From: SZUA-309 sp965230005
Lineage (GTDB): Bacteria; Pseudomonadota; Gammaproteobacteria; Pseudomonadales; Azotimanducaceae
Direction: 5' to 3'
Length of the DNA stretch: 64,000 nucleotides
Assembly: GCA_965230005.1 (NCBI GenBank)
Contig: OZ245934.1
Location: forward strand, 4,402,001 to 4,466,000
Part shown: piece after piece, positions 16,289 through 27,160 of the stretch
Layout of the letters: each line of letters opens with the position of its first letter
Numbering within the stretch: the stretch's first letter is position 1
Program-made: the position numbers and the translations under genes
The notes under the pieces: model-generated
Told to the model about the DNA's origin: nothing
Database searches by the model: none
The model's input: the letters and a program-made list of their open reading frames with translations, nothing else

Positions 16289-18202
16289 TCAGCTCAGCAG
16301 CTCCATGACCGCCCGGTGACCCTGGTCGATGGCCTCGTCGAGGTAGGCTCTGGCGCCCGCATCGGAATTGGCGATGGTGATGTTGCCGTGCGGCGTACGA
16401 CCGATTTCGTGCGGTGCGGCCCCAGGCTCGTAGTCCGGGTCGAAGAGGCTGTGGTGCCCGTAGGCGTAGCCGTGCGGCCAGCGGTTGACGGTGATGGCAG
16501 CCATGTCCCGGTCGGCGTCGAAGCCATAGGCGCCGAGTATTTCCTCCAGCGTACCGCGCACGTCTGCTTCGATGGTGCTGAAGGGGGTGCCAAGCAACTT
16601 TGCCCGGCCGATCCGGTGTTGCTCCCGCGGCGGCAGCCCCGGGGCCGTGAGGGCGGCGGAGAAATGCAGCAGCACGGGCGCTTCCGGCCCCGTTGAAAAC
16701 GGGTAGCCCGGCAGACTGACCGGGAAGTCGACCATGAAGTAGTCGTGGAAGGCGCCGGGCGTCATGGCCATGCCCACACCCGCTTGCGCGAGGGCGGTCC
16801 AGTTCCGCAGGGCGACGTTCGTATAGACGAGGGGCGCCTTCACCAGGCGCTTGAGGGCCGCCTTCTGCTGCTCCGGCAGCTCCGGGCAGAGGTGGGGAAT
16901 CATCATGTTGTAACAGGCAAGCACCGCGTGCCTGCCACGGGCGGCATGTACCCGCCCCCCATTGACGTACTGCACGGCGACGCCGCCTTTGCGATTGGCC
17001 GCCGTGATGATGGTGCTCGACAGCCGTATACGGACGTTGTGTTCCGGTCGGTCGAGCTCGCCGTAGTCGAAACGTTCGAGCACGAGCTGTCGCGCGTTGC
17101 CTGCCGGGCTGATGCTGGGAATCAGGGTTCGGACGAGCGCGCGGGCGATGGCCGCGTTGCCGTCGGGGTAGTGATGAATGTAGGGCTCCACAAGCCAGCC
17201 CACGGCCTGGCGTGCGAGCCAGTTCGCACCGGGAACCCCCGTTTTGTTCAGTCCCGGCAGCCCGAAGAGCATGGCCTCCAGGGCGGGTACGGCATCAGTG
17301 CCGACCCCGAAATAGCCGGCCGGCATGTTCCGCAGGTAGGTGAGGAGCCGCTCGGAACGGAGCCCGCCATGCCTTTTCAGGAAGGTCTCGTAGCTGATGC
17401 TGTAGAGATAGTCCTCGAGGTCGCCCAGAGCCACTTCCGGGAGCGCATCTTCCCGAACGGTCAGGAGTGCTGTGAGCTCGGCGCGTTCGGCGTCGTTGAG
17501 CGGCGCCCGTGCCAGAACTGCAGGCACGTCGAGGTCCTCCCGGGGCAGTTCCAGGAGTGAAAGGTCGGCGAGCAGCTGCCCGGGCAGGAGAGCGCTTTCG
17601 CCCCAGGTGGCTGTATCGAAGAAGAGCTTGGTCCTGAGCCCGTGACGCCGGTAGAAATCACGGTCGAAGTCTTCGTTGAATCCATCGAGGTCCACCTGCA
17701 GATCCGCAAGGAGGCCGCTGGCGACTTCGGAATAGGCCGAAGGCGCTTCCAGGGACTGGCTGCCGCCGTAGCCGATCAGCTGGGTGCCATCCACCAGAAG
17801 CTCGTTGCGCTTTGCGTGGCCGCCGAAATCGTCGTGATTGTCCAGAATCAGAATGCGTGCGTCAGGCTGTTCCCGACGATAGAAGTAGGCTGCGGCCAGG
17901 CCGCTGATGCCCCCGCCAACCACGACGAGGTCGTAGTCTGTGCTGTCGTCCTCGGCAGCGGGCTGCCAGTCGCGATGGCCTTCCATCGCGAGGGCGTGTG
18001 CTGCTTCGAAGGCACCTTCGTGAGAGCCCCGGAGCCCCGTCAGCGCCGGTGGATAAGCGCCGCTTTCTGCGGCACTCGAGCCCGAGACCATGGATCCGGC
18101 CGCACCGAAGGCCAGGCTTCCGCCCAGGAAGTCGCGGCGGCTGATGCCGCGTTTTGCTGACGATCCGCGCCGGTGGGGGTGGCCTTTTACTCGCTTGCTC
18201 AA
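16289..18202 (-). CDS. Tat-exported FAD/NAD(P)-binding oxidoreductase (spermidine-dehydrogenase-like)
   Basis: 637 residues. Starts with TTG at 18202, supported by a near-perfect ribosome site AGAGGAG seven bases upstream. A twin-arginine signal is visible (SRRDFLGGSLAFGAAG at about residues 21-36), so the folded flavoprotein is predicted to be exported to the periplasm. The Rossmann dinucleotide motif DLVVVGGGISGLAAAY is at about residues 90-105, followed by ILDNHDDFGGHA. Overall layout resembles large amine-oxidase-related NAD(P)-binding proteins often annotated as spermidine dehydrogenase. It follows the MocA-AKR fusion by 31 bp in the TetR-led minus-strand unit. The true substrate is unknown. 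Confidence 0.85.
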   Translation of the reverse strand: MSKRVKGHPHRRGSSAKRGISRRDFLGGSLAFGAAGSMVSGSSAAESGAYPPALTGLRGSHEGAFEAAHALAMEGHRDWQPAAEDDSTDYDLVVVGGGISGLAAAYFYRREQPDARILILDNHDDFGGHAKRNELLVDGTQLIGYGGSQSLEAPSAYSEVASGLLADLQVDLDGFNEDFDRDFYRRHGLRTKLFFDTATWGESALLPGQLLADLSLLELPREDLDVPAVLARAPLNDAERAELTALLTVREDALPEVALGDLEDYLYSISYETFLKRHGGLRSERLLTYLRNMPAGYFGVGTDAVPALEAMLFGLPGLNKTGVPGANWLARQAVGWLVEPYIHHYPDGNAAIARALVRTLIPSISPAGNARQLVLERFDYGELDRPEHNVRIRLSSTIITAANRKGGVAVQYVNGGRVHAARGRHAVLACYNMMIPHLCPELPEQQKAALKRLVKAPLVYTNVALRNWTALAQAGVGMAMTPGAFHDYFMVDFPVSLPGYPFSTGPEAPVLLHFSAALTAPGLPPREQHRIGRAKLLGTPFSTIEADVRGTLEEILGAYGFDADRDMAAITVNRWPHGYAYGHHSLFDPDYEPGAAPHEIGRTPHGNITIANSDAGARAYLDEAIDQGHRAVMELLS

Positions 18203-18233
18203 CGGTCGGCTCCTCTGCCGCTGGTCGCCTGTG

Positions 18234-20237
<2,004 letters not shown>

Positions 20238-20294
20238 GGCCTTGCTCTCTTTCTGCTGGCGTTCTGCTGGCTGCCTGCCAGGCCTGTGGACCTG

Positions 20295-20945
20295 CTAGGA
20301 AGGGACGGCCGGATCGGCGCCCCTGGTCAGGTAGGGTGATACCACAATTCGCAGCTGCACGCCGAGGGTCCGTGCCGCGGTCTCCGCGTCCGCCGTTGCG
20401 GCCAGGAGAAAGCGGAGCAGGGCGTTGTCGGCGAGATCGAAGAGCGTCGCGGCCAGGAGGCGGGTATCGATGCTGGAGACGAGCTCACCGCTCGCCTGCG
20501 CTTCGTCGAGCAGAGCTTCGAGCATCCTGTGGGCACTGCCGTCGATGAGCTGCAGGGCGGCGTTGGCGTCGGCATCCTGATTGAGCAATTCCCGCAGGAC
20601 GATGCGCCAGAGTGCTGCGTCTTCGCCTTCCACCATGGTGAGCGTCCGGCGGAAGAGGGCGTCCAGCGTTTCCAGCAGGCCACCCTCATAGGCCTGGAGC
20701 AGCGCTCCGTAGTCGCTGGACATGTCCTCCAGGCCCTGCTTCAGGAGCTGATGCAGGATGTCGCCCTTGCTCGGGAAGTAGTTGTAGAGCGTCTGGTAGG
20801 AGACCTCCGCCGCGGTAGCAATGTCGCGCATGGTGGCTTCCTCATAGCCGCGACTCTGCATGAGCCGTGACGCTGCCTGCAGTATTTTCTCCCGGGCGGC
20901 GGCCTTTTTGCGGGCGCGGAGGGACTTTTCCGGATCGGAAGCCAA
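20295..20945 (-). CDS. TetR/AcrR-family transcriptional regulator
   Basis: 216 residues. N-terminal TetR helix-turn-helix at about residues 18-65 (KILQAASRLMQSRGYEEATM, then EVSYQTLYNYFPSK), followed by an all-helical ligand domain. The frame opens with TTG at 20945; a good ribosome site is not obvious. It leads the minus-strand unit with the MocA-AKR fusion and FAD oxidoreductase, which it probably controls, since paired AT-rich dyads lie directly upstream at 20950-20985. It is divergent from a second TetR gene at 21050. Confidence 0.9.
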   Translation of the reverse strand: MASDPEKSLRARKKAAAREKILQAASRLMQSRGYEEATMRDIATAAEVSYQTLYNYFPSKGDILHQLLKQGLEDMSSDYGALLQAYEGGLLETLDALFRRTLTMVEGEDAALWRIVLRELLNQDADANAALQLIDGSAHRMLEALLDEAQASGELVSSIDTRLLAATLFDLADNALLRFLLAATADAETAARTLGVQLRIVVSPYLTRGADPAVPS

Positions 20946-20949
20946 AAAA

Positions 20950-20985
20950 TAGACTCAATCTAAATATAGAGTTAATCTAAGTTTA
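20950..20985. promoter_or_regulatory. Paired AT-rich dyads, probable TetR operator
   Basis: Two 13-bp sites of form TAGAnTnAATCTA stand at 20950-20962 (TAGACTCAATCTA) and 20967-20979 (TAGAGTTAATCTA), 17 bp centre to centre. The second is extended outward by TAAA at 20961-20964 and TTTA at 20982-20985, making a 25-bp imperfect palindrome. The block is strikingly AT-rich in GC-rich surroundings and touches the start of the minus-strand TetR gene, as expected for an autoregulatory operator. Assignment to that TetR is inference from position. Confidence 0.6.
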
Positions 20986-21013
20986 AGGCAGTGTCGTTCC
21001 CCGTCAAGGTGCT

Positions 21014-21041
21014 TTGACAAAATGACCGAAAGAGTTAAACT
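21014..21041 (+). promoter_or_regulatory. Sigma-70-type promoter of the envelope cassette (possibly leaderless)
   Basis: A perfect -35 TTGACA (21014-21019), a 16-bp spacer and a -10-like TAAACT (21036-21041). The start codon of the TetR gene is at 21050, so transcription would begin almost at the ATG, giving a leaderless or very short leader mRNA. No Shine-Dalgarno is present between them, which fits. Confidence 0.5.
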
Positions 21042-21049
21042 GGTCAGTT
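21038..21049. promoter_or_regulatory. Palindrome overlapping -10/start, probable TetR operator
   Basis: AACTGGTCAGTT is an inverted repeat with only the two central bases unpaired. It overlaps the -10 box and expected transcription start of the TetR-led cassette and ends just before the ATG at 21050. A repressor bound here would block RNA polymerase. TGACC at 21023-21027 may add a further half site. Autoregulation by the adjacent TetR is inferred. Confidence 0.5.
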
Positions 21050-21829
21050 ATGAGCGTTGAACAACAGCCCTCGCACCTGTCCGCGGCCGCCGGCGACCAG
21101 GCCATCGAAGCACCGCCGGGAAGTCCGGCCGCCAGCGCCCGGGCAAGCGCCGAGCGGCAACTCCGCGAGATTGAGCGCTGGATCGCGGAGTTTCTCTGGC
21201 CCGAGCCGGATGGCAAACAGCGGGCCAAACGCGAGCGTATCCTCGCTTCGGCCACAGACCTCTTTACCCGTTTCGGCTATCGGAAGACGAGCATCGATGA
21301 AGTGGCTCAGGCTTCCGGCGTCGCCAAGGGCACCGTCTATCTGTATTACCGCAACAAGGCGGAGCTCGTGCTTCATGCCATCGCCCTGGAAAAGCTCGTG
21401 CTCATGGACCGGCTCTTCGGCCTCCTGGCCCTCGAGGCGCCGGCCGCTGAGCGGCTCAGGCAGCTCATCGCGCTCGGGCTCCTCGGGGTGCGGGAGATGC
21501 CGCTCCTGGCACGGCTCACGGAAGACGGTCAGGAGCTTGCGCTGGCCCTGGCTGAAGCCGATGTCTCCGTCCTCGAGCGCATCAACGGCTGGCGTCTTGC
21601 GTTCATGATCGACCTCCTCGACGAAGCCACCGAACACCGCCTGACGCAGCCGCTGCTCGCGGCTCGAGCGCAGGCGCTCATCGATCTGATCAGCACCGTG
21701 GCAACCTCGGGCCAGCTCATCCGCGATCACGAGGGCCTCGGCAGCTATGTGGAAACGCTGGCGCACACGCTCGTCCATGGCGTTGTGGCCAGCACTGCCC
21801 CTCGATCCGTTCAGGAGTACACCTCATGA
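21050..21829 (+). CDS. TetR/AcrR-family regulator of the LolA-like/ABC cassette
   Basis: 259 residues, longer than usual because about 55 residues precede the DNA-binding domain. The helix-turn-helix is at about 63-110 (ILASATDLFTRFGYRKTSID, then SGVAKGTVYLYYRNKAEL). The rest is the helical ligand and dimer domain. It is the first gene of a tightly overlapping plus-strand set; its stop overlaps the ATG of the LolA-like gene (ATGA, 21826-21829). Promoter and palindrome directly upstream suggest it represses the whole cassette, and a lipid or drug ligand could release it. The ligand is unknown. Confidence 0.9.
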   Translation: MSVEQQPSHLSAAAGDQAIEAPPGSPAASARASAERQLREIERWIAEFLWPEPDGKQRAKRERILASATDLFTRFGYRKTSIDEVAQASGVAKGTVYLYYRNKAELVLHAIALEKLVLMDRLFGLLALEAPAAERLRQLIALGLLGVREMPLLARLTEDGQELALALAEADVSVLERINGWRLAFMIDLLDEATEHRLTQPLLAARAQALIDLISTVATSGQLIRDHEGLGSYVETLAHTLVHGVVASTAPRSVQEYTS

Positions 21830-22611
21830 AACTGCCCCTCGTCGCCGGCCTTATCGCGCTGCTGCTCCTGGTGATTGGCGCGGGACCATCGAACGCGGAT
21901 ACGGTTGCTGCTGAGGAGCCGGTCACTGCGGAGAGTCTCATTGCCGGGGCTCTCGATCTGCAGCGCGGCGCCACCTCCTATACGGAGATGACCATGGTGA
22001 TCTCGCGCCCGGACTGGGAACGAACGTCGTCCCTGGTGAGCTGGACTCGCGGGCGGGAAGACGCGCTCATCCGCTTTACGGCCCCCGCCCGGGATGCGGG
22101 CAACGCGACGCTCAAACAGGGTGACAAGATGTGGACTTACACCCCGAAGCTGAACCGTACGATCCGTCTGCCCTACAGTCTCATGTCGCAGAGCTGGGCG
22201 GGTTCCGACTTCTCCTACAACGATCTCTCGCGCACGGACGACCTCCTGCGCCATTACCAGCTGACCATCACTGCGGAAAGTGAACATGAGGGGCACCGCG
22301 TTTACACCGTGGAAGCCGTTCCCCATGACGACGCCCCGGTTGTCTGGGGCAAAGAAGAGTGGGTGCTGCGGGACGACTACGTGCTGCTCACGGCGACTTA
22401 CTACGACCAGACTCTGACGCCGCTGAAACAGATGGAAACGCTCGAGGTCGGCGAACTCGGCGGTCGCACGCTGCCCGTTCGGCAGCGCATGAATCTCCTC
22501 GATGAGCCGGACAAGTACACGGAGATCATCCTCGACACGGCAGAGTTCGATATCGACATCGAAGACCGTACTTTCACGGTCTTCTCGCTTCAGTCCGGTG
22601 GGCGCCGGTGA
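21826..22611 (+). CDS. LolA-like outer-membrane lipoprotein-sorting protein
   Basis: 261 residues. A Sec signal peptide is clear (MKLPLVAGLIALLLLVIGAG, cleavage likely after SNA at about residue 24; no lipobox Cys). The mature part is a LolA/LolB-type half-barrel relative of the kind annotated 'outer membrane lipoprotein-sorting protein': MTMVISRPDWERT, KMWTYTPKLNRTIRLP, WAGSDFSYNDL and a late TATYYDQTLTPLKQMET are typical segments. The fold binds lipid or acylated protein and carries it across the periplasm. Overlaps the TetR stop and the next permease start (GTGA), so production is tightly coupled with the ABC parts. Confidence 0.85.
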   Translation: MKLPLVAGLIALLLLVIGAGPSNADTVAAEEPVTAESLIAGALDLQRGATSYTEMTMVISRPDWERTSSLVSWTRGREDALIRFTAPARDAGNATLKQGDKMWTYTPKLNRTIRLPYSLMSQSWAGSDFSYNDLSRTDDLLRHYQLTITAESEHEGHRVYTVEAVPHDDAPVVWGKEEWVLRDDYVLLTATYYDQTLTPLKQMETLEVGELGGRTLPVRQRMNLLDEPDKYTEIILDTAEFDIDIEDRTFTVFSLQSGGRR

Positions 22612-23879
22612 GCGAAGCCGCCCTCCAAGGCGCCGGTGCTCCGGTCGCGGATCAGGGTCGACTGCTCAGCGTTCGCATCGGTTGGCGCAATCTCTGGCGC
22701 AACCGCCGTCGCACTTTCCTGACCGCCGGCGGCATCGCCTTTGCGGTGTTTCTCGTCGTTTCCTTCATGGCCATGCAGGCGGGTCAGTACGCGGTCATGG
22801 CCGAGAACGCAACGGCGCTCATGGAAGGGGAAGTGCAGCTGCAGAATGTCGACTATCTGGAAGACAACCGCTTTGAGGACACGATCGGCGATGCGGCGTC
22901 GCTCGTCGCGCAGCTTGAAAGCACGATGGGCGTGGCTGCGGTCGCGCCGCGGGTGGAGGCCTTCGCCCTGGCGTCGGTCGGTGAGCGCAGCTTCGGTGCC
23001 CAGCTCCTCGGGGTCGACATCGATGCGGAGCTCGATACCGTCCGCTTCGTGAAGATGCTCCGGGAGGGGCGAACGCTCGCCGGCCCCGATGACACCGTAA
23101 TCGGCTCGGTGCTCGCGCGAAATCTCGGGGCCCGTCTCGGTGACGAGGTTGTGGTACTCGGTACCGGCAAAGAAGGTGGCGTGGCGGCCATGGTCTTCAA
23201 CGTGGTGGGCATTCTCGAAACCGGGATGGCCGATCTCGACCGCGTGATCATGCTGGCGCCGCTGGACGCCGTTCAGGTGGGCTACGGCCTCGAAGACGAG
23301 GTGCACAGCATCGTCCTGCGCACGACGGATCTCGAGCGGGCTCCGGAGCTCGTCACCCGACTCGAGGGGGCGGTGCCGCCGGACGTGGCTGTGCGCAACT
23401 GGGACCAGGTCCTGCCGGAGGTGAAGCAGGGTATCGAAGTGGACAAGATCGGTGGCCGCATCATGTACGGCATCATCATGTCCCTGGTGGTCTTCAGCGT
23501 GATCAACAGCTTCATCATGACCGTCTTCGAGCGGACCCGGGAGTTCGGCATGCTGCTCGCCATCGGCATGAAGCCGCTGCGCATCATTTTCATGCTCCAG
23601 TGGGAGGCGCTGTTCGTCTCGCTGCTTGGCATTGCCATTGGCCTGGTCCTGGCCGTCGGTCTGACCCTCTGGCTCATGGATGTGGGCATCTATCTGGGCG
23701 AAGCCATGCAGGAGTATGCCCAGCAGTTCTACATGCCCGATCGCATGTACCCGGCGCTTTCGGCCGAGGCGCTGCTCGTATCGCCCCTGGTCCTGATCAT
23801 CGGCACGCAGCTCGCCGCCCTCCTGCCGGCGCTCCGGATCCGGCGTCTGAAGCCCGTGGAAGCGCTGCGCGGTGAATAG
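22608..23879 (+). CDS. MacB/LolC-type ABC permease 1 of the cassette
   Basis: 423 residues starting with GTG at 22608 inside the previous stop. Basic N-terminal RIGWRNLWRNRRRT is followed by one membrane helix (about 37-57), a large periplasmic domain (to about 280) and three more helices (about 285-308, 330-360 and 385-410), the FtsX/MacB plan. The coupling stretch FERTREFGMLLAIGMKP and C-terminal LKPVEALRGE are typical. It would work with the ATPase at 26449. Related to but clearly different from permease 2, which suggests old duplication and separate tasks. Confidence 0.9.
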   Translation: MSEAALQGAGAPVADQGRLLSVRIGWRNLWRNRRRTFLTAGGIAFAVFLVVSFMAMQAGQYAVMAENATALMEGEVQLQNVDYLEDNRFEDTIGDAASLVAQLESTMGVAAVAPRVEAFALASVGERSFGAQLLGVDIDAELDTVRFVKMLREGRTLAGPDDTVIGSVLARNLGARLGDEVVVLGTGKEGGVAAMVFNVVGILETGMADLDRVIMLAPLDAVQVGYGLEDEVHSIVLRTTDLERAPELVTRLEGAVPPDVAVRNWDQVLPEVKQGIEVDKIGGRIMYGIIMSLVVFSVINSFIMTVFERTREFGMLLAIGMKPLRIIFMLQWEALFVSLLGIAIGLVLAVGLTLWLMDVGIYLGEAMQEYAQQFYMPDRMYPALSAEALLVSPLVLIIGTQLAALLPALRIRRLKPVEALRGE

Positions 23880-23916
23880 CCGATGAACCGCCTGAAAACG
23901 AAGGGGGGTGCTGGCC

Positions 23917-25209
23917 ATGAGTGAACAGGCTCAGGTTGCAGCGCCTACGGACCTGGCGTTGTCCGCACCCCGTTCTCGAGGCAGCGCCAGCGTGCTGCTC
24001 ATCGCCTGGCGAAATCTGTGGCGCAATCGCCGCCGCACCTGGCTCACGGCCGGTGGCATCGCCTTTGCCGTCTGGCTGCTGATCTTTTCCATGTCCATGC
24101 AGGACGGCTCCTTCGAGATGATGATCGACAACGGCGCCCGCCTCGCCCTCGGTCACGTCCAGATCCAGCACCCGGACTATCAGGACGACCCGCGCATGGA
24201 GTACACGGTGTCGGGCAGCAGGGCACTCATCGCCCTTGCCGAAGCGGATCCGGAGGTCACCATGGCCAGCGCCCGGCTCTATGGCTTTGCCCTGGTCAAT
24301 CACGAGGAGCGGAGTTTCGGGGCGCAGATTTTTGGGGTCGATGCTGCCCGGGAAGCGCAGTGGTCGTCGTTGCCGGGCATGGTCCGGGAAGGGCGCTACC
24401 TTGCGGGGCCCGGGGAGGCTTTTCTCGGCTCGATTCTGGCCCGGAACCTCGGCCTGGCGGTCGGGGCCGAAGTCGTTCTCCTGGGGACCGCGCGGGAGGG
24501 CGGGGTCGCTGCCGCCGTGGCTCAGGTGGTGGGTACCTTCGAAAGCGGCCAGGCGGCCCTCGATCGCACCCTGCTGCAGATTCCCGTGGAAGACTTCCGG
24601 GCGGCCTGGGAACTCGATGGTGACGAAGCCCATGCCATCGTCGTGCTCGCGGGCACCGTATCGGACAGCGTTGGCGTTGCCGATCGTCTCGCTGAGCAGG
24701 CCGGACCCGGCTGGCGCGCCCTCGACTGGCGCGAGCTCATGCCCGAAGCCGTTCAGACCATCGATATGAAGCTCATCGGCACGCTGCTGTTCTTCGGCCT
24801 CATCGCCATCATCGTGACCTTCAGCATCGTCAACACCTTCATGATGACGATCTTCGAGCGAACTCAGGAGTTCGGCATGCTCATGGCCATCGGTATGAAG
24901 CCGGGCTGGATCATGCGTCAGCTCGCTCTCGAAGCGCTGTTTCTGGCGCTGCTCGGCGTGGTCATCGGCTTCGCACTTTCTGCTGCCGTTCTGATCCCGC
25001 TGGCGAGCACGGGTATGCCCTTGCCGGCGTCGGCAACTGAGATTCTCAATCAGTACAACATGCCGGACCGCATGTACCCGCGCTTCTCCAATCCCGCGGC
25101 CCTGGCTTCGGCGGCGATCATGATCGTTGGTACGCAGCTCGCTGCTTTCATCCCGGCTCTGCGCATCCGCCGCATGACGCCGGTGGAAGCCTTGCGGGGC
25201 ACGGAATGA
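23917..25209 (+). CDS. MacB/LolC-type ABC permease 2 of the cassette
   Basis: 430 residues from the ATG at 23917, which has the ribosome site AAGGGGG about nine bases upstream; a GTG at 23908 is too close to it. Same plan as permease 1: IAWRNLWRNRRRTWLTAGGI, one helix, a large periplasmic domain, then three helices with FERTQEFGMLMAIGMKP and ending MTPVEALRGTE. The closest relative in the window is permease 1, with which it shares long stretches such as SFGAQ and NMPDRMYP (YMPDRMYP in permease 1). It lies 37 bp after permease 1 and 28 bp before permease 3. Confidence 0.9.
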   Translation: MSEQAQVAAPTDLALSAPRSRGSASVLLIAWRNLWRNRRRTWLTAGGIAFAVWLLIFSMSMQDGSFEMMIDNGARLALGHVQIQHPDYQDDPRMEYTVSGSRALIALAEADPEVTMASARLYGFALVNHEERSFGAQIFGVDAAREAQWSSLPGMVREGRYLAGPGEAFLGSILARNLGLAVGAEVVLLGTAREGGVAAAVAQVVGTFESGQAALDRTLLQIPVEDFRAAWELDGDEAHAIVVLAGTVSDSVGVADRLAEQAGPGWRALDWRELMPEAVQTIDMKLIGTLLFFGLIAIIVTFSIVNTFMMTIFERTQEFGMLMAIGMKPGWIMRQLALEALFLALLGVVIGFALSAAVLIPLASTGMPLPASATEILNQYNMPDRMYPRFSNPAALASAAIMIVGTQLAAFIPALRIRRMTPVEALRGTE

Positions 25210-25237
25210 TGGCCCGGACCGCCAAGGAGATCACCCT

Positions 25238-26452
25238 GTGCCTGTGAATCTGCTGCTGCAGCTCTCCGTGCGTAATCTGTTCCGTCACAAGCGGCGCAAC
25301 TTCATGCTCCTGCTGGCCATCACCGTGGCGGTGGCCGGGGTGGTGGTGACCAACGCCCTCATCCGTGGCATGCAGTACGACATGCGCGAGGCGGCCGTCG
25401 CCAATCTCACGGGGCACATCAAAGTGCTGGCGCCCGGCTATCTCGACGATCCAAACATCGAGAAGAGCTTCAGCCTCGACGCGGACTGGCAGCCGGATCT
25501 ACCGCCGGAGGAGATCGAGGGCTGGGCACCGCGGATCCGTATTCCCGCTGTGATCATGAGCGAACGGGAAACCCGGGGTGTGCAGTTCGTTGGCATCGAC
25601 CCGAGCCGTGAAGGCATTTCCTTCCTTGGCGACGTCTCCATCGACGGTGAGGGGCTCGCCGATGCAGCGGACGGCCGGGTGCTCATTGGGACCGAGCTCG
25701 CCCGGCAGCTGGAAACGGTCGTCGGTCGCCGCCTCGTACTCATCACCCAGGGGCTCGACGGGCGCAATCGGGAGGCGGGGTTCCGCATTGCCGGCACCTA
25801 CGACGCCGAAGGGACCGCGCTCGAGAAGCAGTTCGTTTTCACGGGCGTGGAAGCGCTGCAGGGTCTCGTGGAGGCTGAGGTGGTCACGGAAGTGTCCATC
25901 AAACTGAAGGACGAGGAGCATGAGGCCAGCATCAAGGAAACGCTTGCCGGGTTCTTTTCGGGGCTCGAGGTCATGAACTGGCAGGAACTCGAGCCGCAGG
26001 CCGCGGCCATGTTCGTTTACGTCGACAGCGCCATCTTCATCTGGTTTCTGGTGATCATGGGCGCGCTCATCTTCGGCCTCGTGAACACCCTGATCACGGC
26101 GGTCATGGAACGCATCAAGGAGTTCGGCATGCTCCGCGCCGTGGGCATGAAGTCGTCGGCGGTCATCGTGCAGGTGGTGCTCGAGTCGACGGTCATCATG
26201 CTTGCCGGGGTGGCGGTCGGCGTCGTCGTCGGCTGGCTGCTCGCCACGCAGTGGCTCGGTGACGGCATCGATCTCACGGCCTGGGCTCAGGGTATCGAGC
26301 TGGCCGGCATGCGCAGCGTGCTCACACCCTATCTGCTGCTGCAGGACATCGTTCTGGTCACGGTCATGAGCCTGTTCTTCGGCGTTCTCGCCGCGCTCTA
26401 TCCGGCCTGGCGGGCCGTAAAAATCAAACCTCTGGAGGCCCTACGCAGATGA
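25238..26452 (+). CDS. MacB/LolC-type ABC permease 3 of the cassette
   Basis: 404 residues; GTG start at 25238 with AAGGAG eight bases upstream. Again one N-terminal helix (NFMLLLAITVAVAGVVVTNA), a periplasmic domain and three C-terminal helices with ERIKEFGMLRAVGMKSS and ending IKPLEALRR. It is more divergent than permeases 1 and 2 are from each other: it begins SVRNLFRHKRRN and lacks the N-terminal extension. Its stop overlaps the ATPase start (ATGA). Three permeases for one ATPase is more than the LolC/LolE pair of the classic system. Confidence 0.9.
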   Translation: MPVNLLLQLSVRNLFRHKRRNFMLLLAITVAVAGVVVTNALIRGMQYDMREAAVANLTGHIKVLAPGYLDDPNIEKSFSLDADWQPDLPPEEIEGWAPRIRIPAVIMSERETRGVQFVGIDPSREGISFLGDVSIDGEGLADAADGRVLIGTELARQLETVVGRRLVLITQGLDGRNREAGFRIAGTYDAEGTALEKQFVFTGVEALQGLVEAEVVTEVSIKLKDEEHEASIKETLAGFFSGLEVMNWQELEPQAAAMFVYVDSAIFIWFLVIMGALIFGLVNTLITAVMERIKEFGMLRAVGMKSSAVIVQVVLESTVIMLAGVAVGVVVGWLLATQWLGDGIDLTAWAQGIELAGMRSVLTPYLLLQDIVLVTVMSLFFGVLAALYPAWRAVKIKPLEALRR

Positions 26453-27150
26453 GTGATCTGGTCGTACGCTGTCAGTCCGTCTCGAGAACCTATCAGGACG
26501 ACTCCGTCCCCGTTCGTGCCCTCGTGAACGTCGACTTTGAGGTGCATCGTGGCGAGTTCGTCAGCCTGGCGGGACCTTCCGGTTCCGGTAAGTCGACGCT
26601 GCTGAATGTCATCGGCGGCCTCGATCGGCCCGATGAGGGCACCGTGGAAGTGGACGGTGTTCGGCTCAATGACCTCTCGGAGAGCGCCCTGTCTGATCTG
26701 CGCCTGGAGCGCATGGGGTTCGTCTTCCAGGCTTACAACCTGATTCCCGTGCTCTCGGCGCTCGAGAACGTCGAGTTCATCATGCAGCTTCAGGGGGTTC
26801 CGGCCACGGAGCGCCACAGCCGCTCCACGGCCATGCTCGACGAGCTGGGCCTTTCGGGCATGGCCGATCGTCGTCCCGGTGAGATGTCCGGTGGCCAGCA
26901 GCAGCGCGTCGCCGTGGCCCGGGCCATTGTGACCCATCCGGTGCTGCTGCTTGCCGACGAGCCGAGTGCGAACCTCGATTCGAAGACCACCGAAGAACTG
27001 CTGAAGCTGCTCCGACGCCTGAACGAGGAGCAGGGGGTGACCATCGTCACGGCAACCCACGACCCCCTCGTCATGAGCTATGCGAAGCGCCAGGTCCGAC
27101 TCCGCGATGGCGAGATCATCGAGGACAGCGCCCGCGTCGAGGCCGCGTGA
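26449..27150 (+). CDS. ABC transporter ATPase (LolD/MacB-type) of the cassette
   Basis: 233 residues, LolD size. Walker A GPSGSGKST (42-50), Q-loop in GFVFQAYNL (about 90-98), signature MSGGQQQR (146-153), Walker B LLLADEP (166-172) and H-loop in TATHDP. It is the only ATPase in the cassette and follows permease 3 with a 4-base overlap. It belongs to the MacB/LolD group, which powers mechanotransmission to FtsX-type permeases rather than transport through the membrane, so substrates are likely lifted from the inner membrane's outer leaflet or moved within the periplasm. Confidence 0.93.
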   Translation: MSDLVVRCQSVSRTYQDDSVPVRALVNVDFEVHRGEFVSLAGPSGSGKSTLLNVIGGLDRPDEGTVEVDGVRLNDLSESALSDLRLERMGFVFQAYNLIPVLSALENVEFIMQLQGVPATERHSRSTAMLDELGLSGMADRRPGEMSGGQQQRVAVARAIVTHPVLLLADEPSANLDSKTTEELLKLLRRLNEEQGVTIVTATHDPLVMSYAKRQVRLRDGEIIEDSARVEAA

Positions 27151-27160
27151 GCCCTTTCGC

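Noticed and set aside
22590..23918. 442-codon minus-strand frame opposite ABC permease 1
   Set aside because: The permease has clear helices and FtsX motifs; the antisense frame is His/Asp-rich filler.
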